Under the pieces are notes generated by a model. That model saw only the letters and a program-made list of their open reading frames with translations, was not told the DNA's origin and ran no database searches. A DNA stretch of 7,023 bases. Origin: Bacteroidaceae bacterium. Lineage in GTDB: Bacteria > Bacteroidota > Bacteroidia > Bacteroidales > Bacteroidaceae. The DNA is taken from positions 1-7,023 of the forward strand of contig JAEEOD010000313.1 in the NCBI GenBank assembly GCA_016284115.1, given 5' to 3'. The first letter of the stretch is position 1, and every line of letters starts with the position of its first letter. Position numbers and translations under genes: made by a program. Below, one piece after another: positions 5,682-7,023 of this stretch.

Positions 5682-5712
5682 ATAAAAAGGGTGAACCAAT
5701 CGGTTCACCCTT
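5682..5712 (-). terminator. Rho-independent terminator of pckA
   Basis: A perfect 11-bp stem, AAGGGTGAACC (5687-5697) with GGTTCACCCTT (5702-5712), and a 4-base loop. On the - strand it is followed by a U-rich run (complement of ATAAAAA, 5682-5688), and it begins 27 bases after the pckA stop. On the + strand no T-run follows, so it serves the - strand gene. Confidence 0.9.
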
Positions 5713-5739
5713 CGTTATGATTATTAACCAAACTCTTTA

Positions 5740-7023
5740 TTAGAGCTGAGGACCAGCAGCTACCAGAGCCTTACCAGCCTCGTTGGTAGTGTACTTGTCG
5801 AAGTTCTTGATGAAGCGAGCAGCCAAGTCCTTAGCTTTCTCTTCCCACTCAGCGCGATTCTGATAAGTATCGCGAGGATCAAGAATACCCCAAGCTACAC
5901 CGTCGAGCTGTGTTGGAACTTCCAGACCGAAGTAAGGAATCTTCTTGGTAGGAGCCTTGTTGATAGCACCGTTCAGGATAGCGTCGATGATACCACGAGT
6001 ATCCTTGATAGAGATACGCTTGCCGGTACCGTTCCAGCCTGTATTCACCAAATATGCCTTAGCACCGCTCTTCTCCATACGCTTAACCAGCTCCTCACCG
6101 TACTTGGTTGGGTGCAACTCCAGGAATGCCTGGCCGAAGCAAGCTGAGAAAGTAGGAGTAGGCTCGGTGATACCACGCTCTGTACCTGCTAACTTAGCAG
6201 TGAAACCACTCAGGAAGTAATACTTAGTCTGCTCTGGAGTCAGGATAGATACTGGAGGCAATACACCGAATGCATCAGCTGACAGGAAGATAACCTGCTT
6301 AGCAGCTGGACCAGCACTCTTACCGTTCACCTTCTTAACGATGTTGGTGATGTGCTCGATAGGATAAGATACGCGAGTATTCTCGGTAACGCTCTTGTCG
6401 TTGAAGTCGATAACGCCGTTAGCGTCAACAGTTACATTCTCCAACAGTGCATCGCGCTTGATAGCATTATAGATATCTGGCTCAGACTCCTTGTCGAGCT
6501 TGATAACCTTAGCATAGCAACCACCTTCGAAGTTGAACACGCCATTGTCGTCCCAACCGTGCTCGTCGTCACCAATCAGCAAACGCTTAGGATCGGTTGA
6601 CAGAGTGGTCTTACCTGTACCAGAAAGACCGAAGAAGATGGCGGTGTTCTTACCTTCCATATCAGTGTTAGCTGAGCAGTGCATAGAAGCGATGCCTTGC
6701 AGAGGCAGGTAGTAGTTCATCATTGAGAAGATACCCTTCTTCATCTCACCACCATACCAAGTATTCAGGATAACCTGCTCACGGCTCTTCACATTGAAAG
6801 CAGCGCAAGTCTCTGAGCGCATACCCAGTGCCTCGAAGTTCTCAACCTTAGCCTTAGAAGCATTGTAGATAACGAAGTTTGGCTCGAAGTTTTCCAATTC
6901 TTCAGCGGTTGGCTGGATGAACATGTTCTTTACGAAGTGAGCCTGCCAAGCTACCTCAACGATGAAGCGAACGGCCAAACGGGTTTAAACGTTAGCACCG
7001 CAGAATGCGTCAACAACATACAG
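5740..7023 (-). CDS. pckA: ATP-dependent phosphoenolpyruvate carboxykinase (5' end outside window; internal TAA)
   Basis: PckA (EC 4.1.1.49) interconverts oxaloacetate + ATP and phosphoenolpyruvate + CO2 + ADP; in anaerobic Bacteroidota it often runs towards CO2 fixation on the way to succinate. It is cytosolic. Visible are about 426 of the roughly 535 residues usual for the family. Motifs, in order: [33 protein letters not shown] (6733-6759, metal-binding Lys), MHCSAN (metal-binding His), P-loop [10 protein letters not shown] (6601-6630), LIGDDEHGW (6553-6579, metal-binding Asp), ENTRVSYPI (6358-6384, substrate-contact Arg), and a normal C-terminus ending AAGPQL. Codon choice is strongly biased (AAC, GGT, AAG), as in highly expressed genes. 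The oddity is a TAA at 6985-6987, after CGAN-V and before TRLAVRF, where the family has a conserved Asp/Glu. All catalytic motifs downstream remain in frame. The gene is either a genuine recent nonsense mutant or the window has a base error. A TTG at 6978 could open a 412-codon ORF but would lack the N-terminal domain. Confidence 0.95.

Noticed and set aside
5945..6600. Two + strand ORFs (91 and 82 codons)
   Set aside because: Both are mirror images of pckA coding sequence with strong codon bias, which produces long open antisense frames.
6976..6978. TTG at 6978 as the true pckA start
   Set aside because: Conserved PckA sequence (VVDAFCGAN) continues in the same frame upstream of the TAA, so the gene extends beyond the window.

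Overview
The window looks like a chromosomal segment from a member of the Bacteroidota, most likely a Prevotella/Segatella-type organism. The reasons are the matches to the Bacteroidota -7 promoter motif TAnnTTTGY in front of gene starts, the lack of clear Shine-Dalgarno sequences, and the recognisable Bacteroidota flavour of the TolC protein, the NtrC-like regulator with GAFTDA, and the ATP-type PEP carboxykinase. Genus is an inference from protein resemblance, not a search result.

Left third (1-3371, all + strand): the 3' end of a TolC-family outer-membrane efflux gene, then a two-component pair. The pair is a sigma-54-dependent response regulator (751-2085) whose stop overlaps by 4 bases the GTG start of a membrane histidine kinase (2082-3371). 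A very good Bacteroidota promoter lies between the tolC-like gene and the regulator, its -7 box ending only 6 bases before the ATG. The arrangement suggests a kinase/regulator pair that controls, or is tied to, the upstream export system. The kinase has almost no periplasmic part, so it probably senses something in the membrane or cytoplasm. The unit ends with a strong, apparently bidirectional, terminator (3417-3449).

Middle (3372-5739): a gene-poor, accessory-looking stretch. It holds a 301-residue protein of unknown function (3845-4750) with a possible helix-turn-helix at its very C-terminus. Upstream of it is a 17-base perfect inverted repeat built on GTTAG-CGC-GTTAG, with one arm directly in front of (or overlapping) its promoter; a related copy lies about 210 bases downstream of the gene. 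After a terminator at 5000-5040 comes a decayed gene (5247-5657): one frame reads as protein through a TAA and a TAG, and a 28-codon ORF overlaps its end. It resembles a degenerate small two-gene module, possibly toxin-antitoxin-like.

Right part (5740-7023, - strand): the C-terminal four fifths of pckA, ATP-dependent phosphoenolpyruvate carboxykinase, with a perfect 11-bp hairpin terminator. It is a highly expressed-type housekeeping gene, yet it carries an in-frame TAA inside the conserved motif following CGAN, created in the sequence GTTTAAAC. Whether this is a real nonsense mutation or a sequence error is the most easily tested oddity here.

No rRNA, tRNA, CRISPR array or intact insertion sequence was seen.
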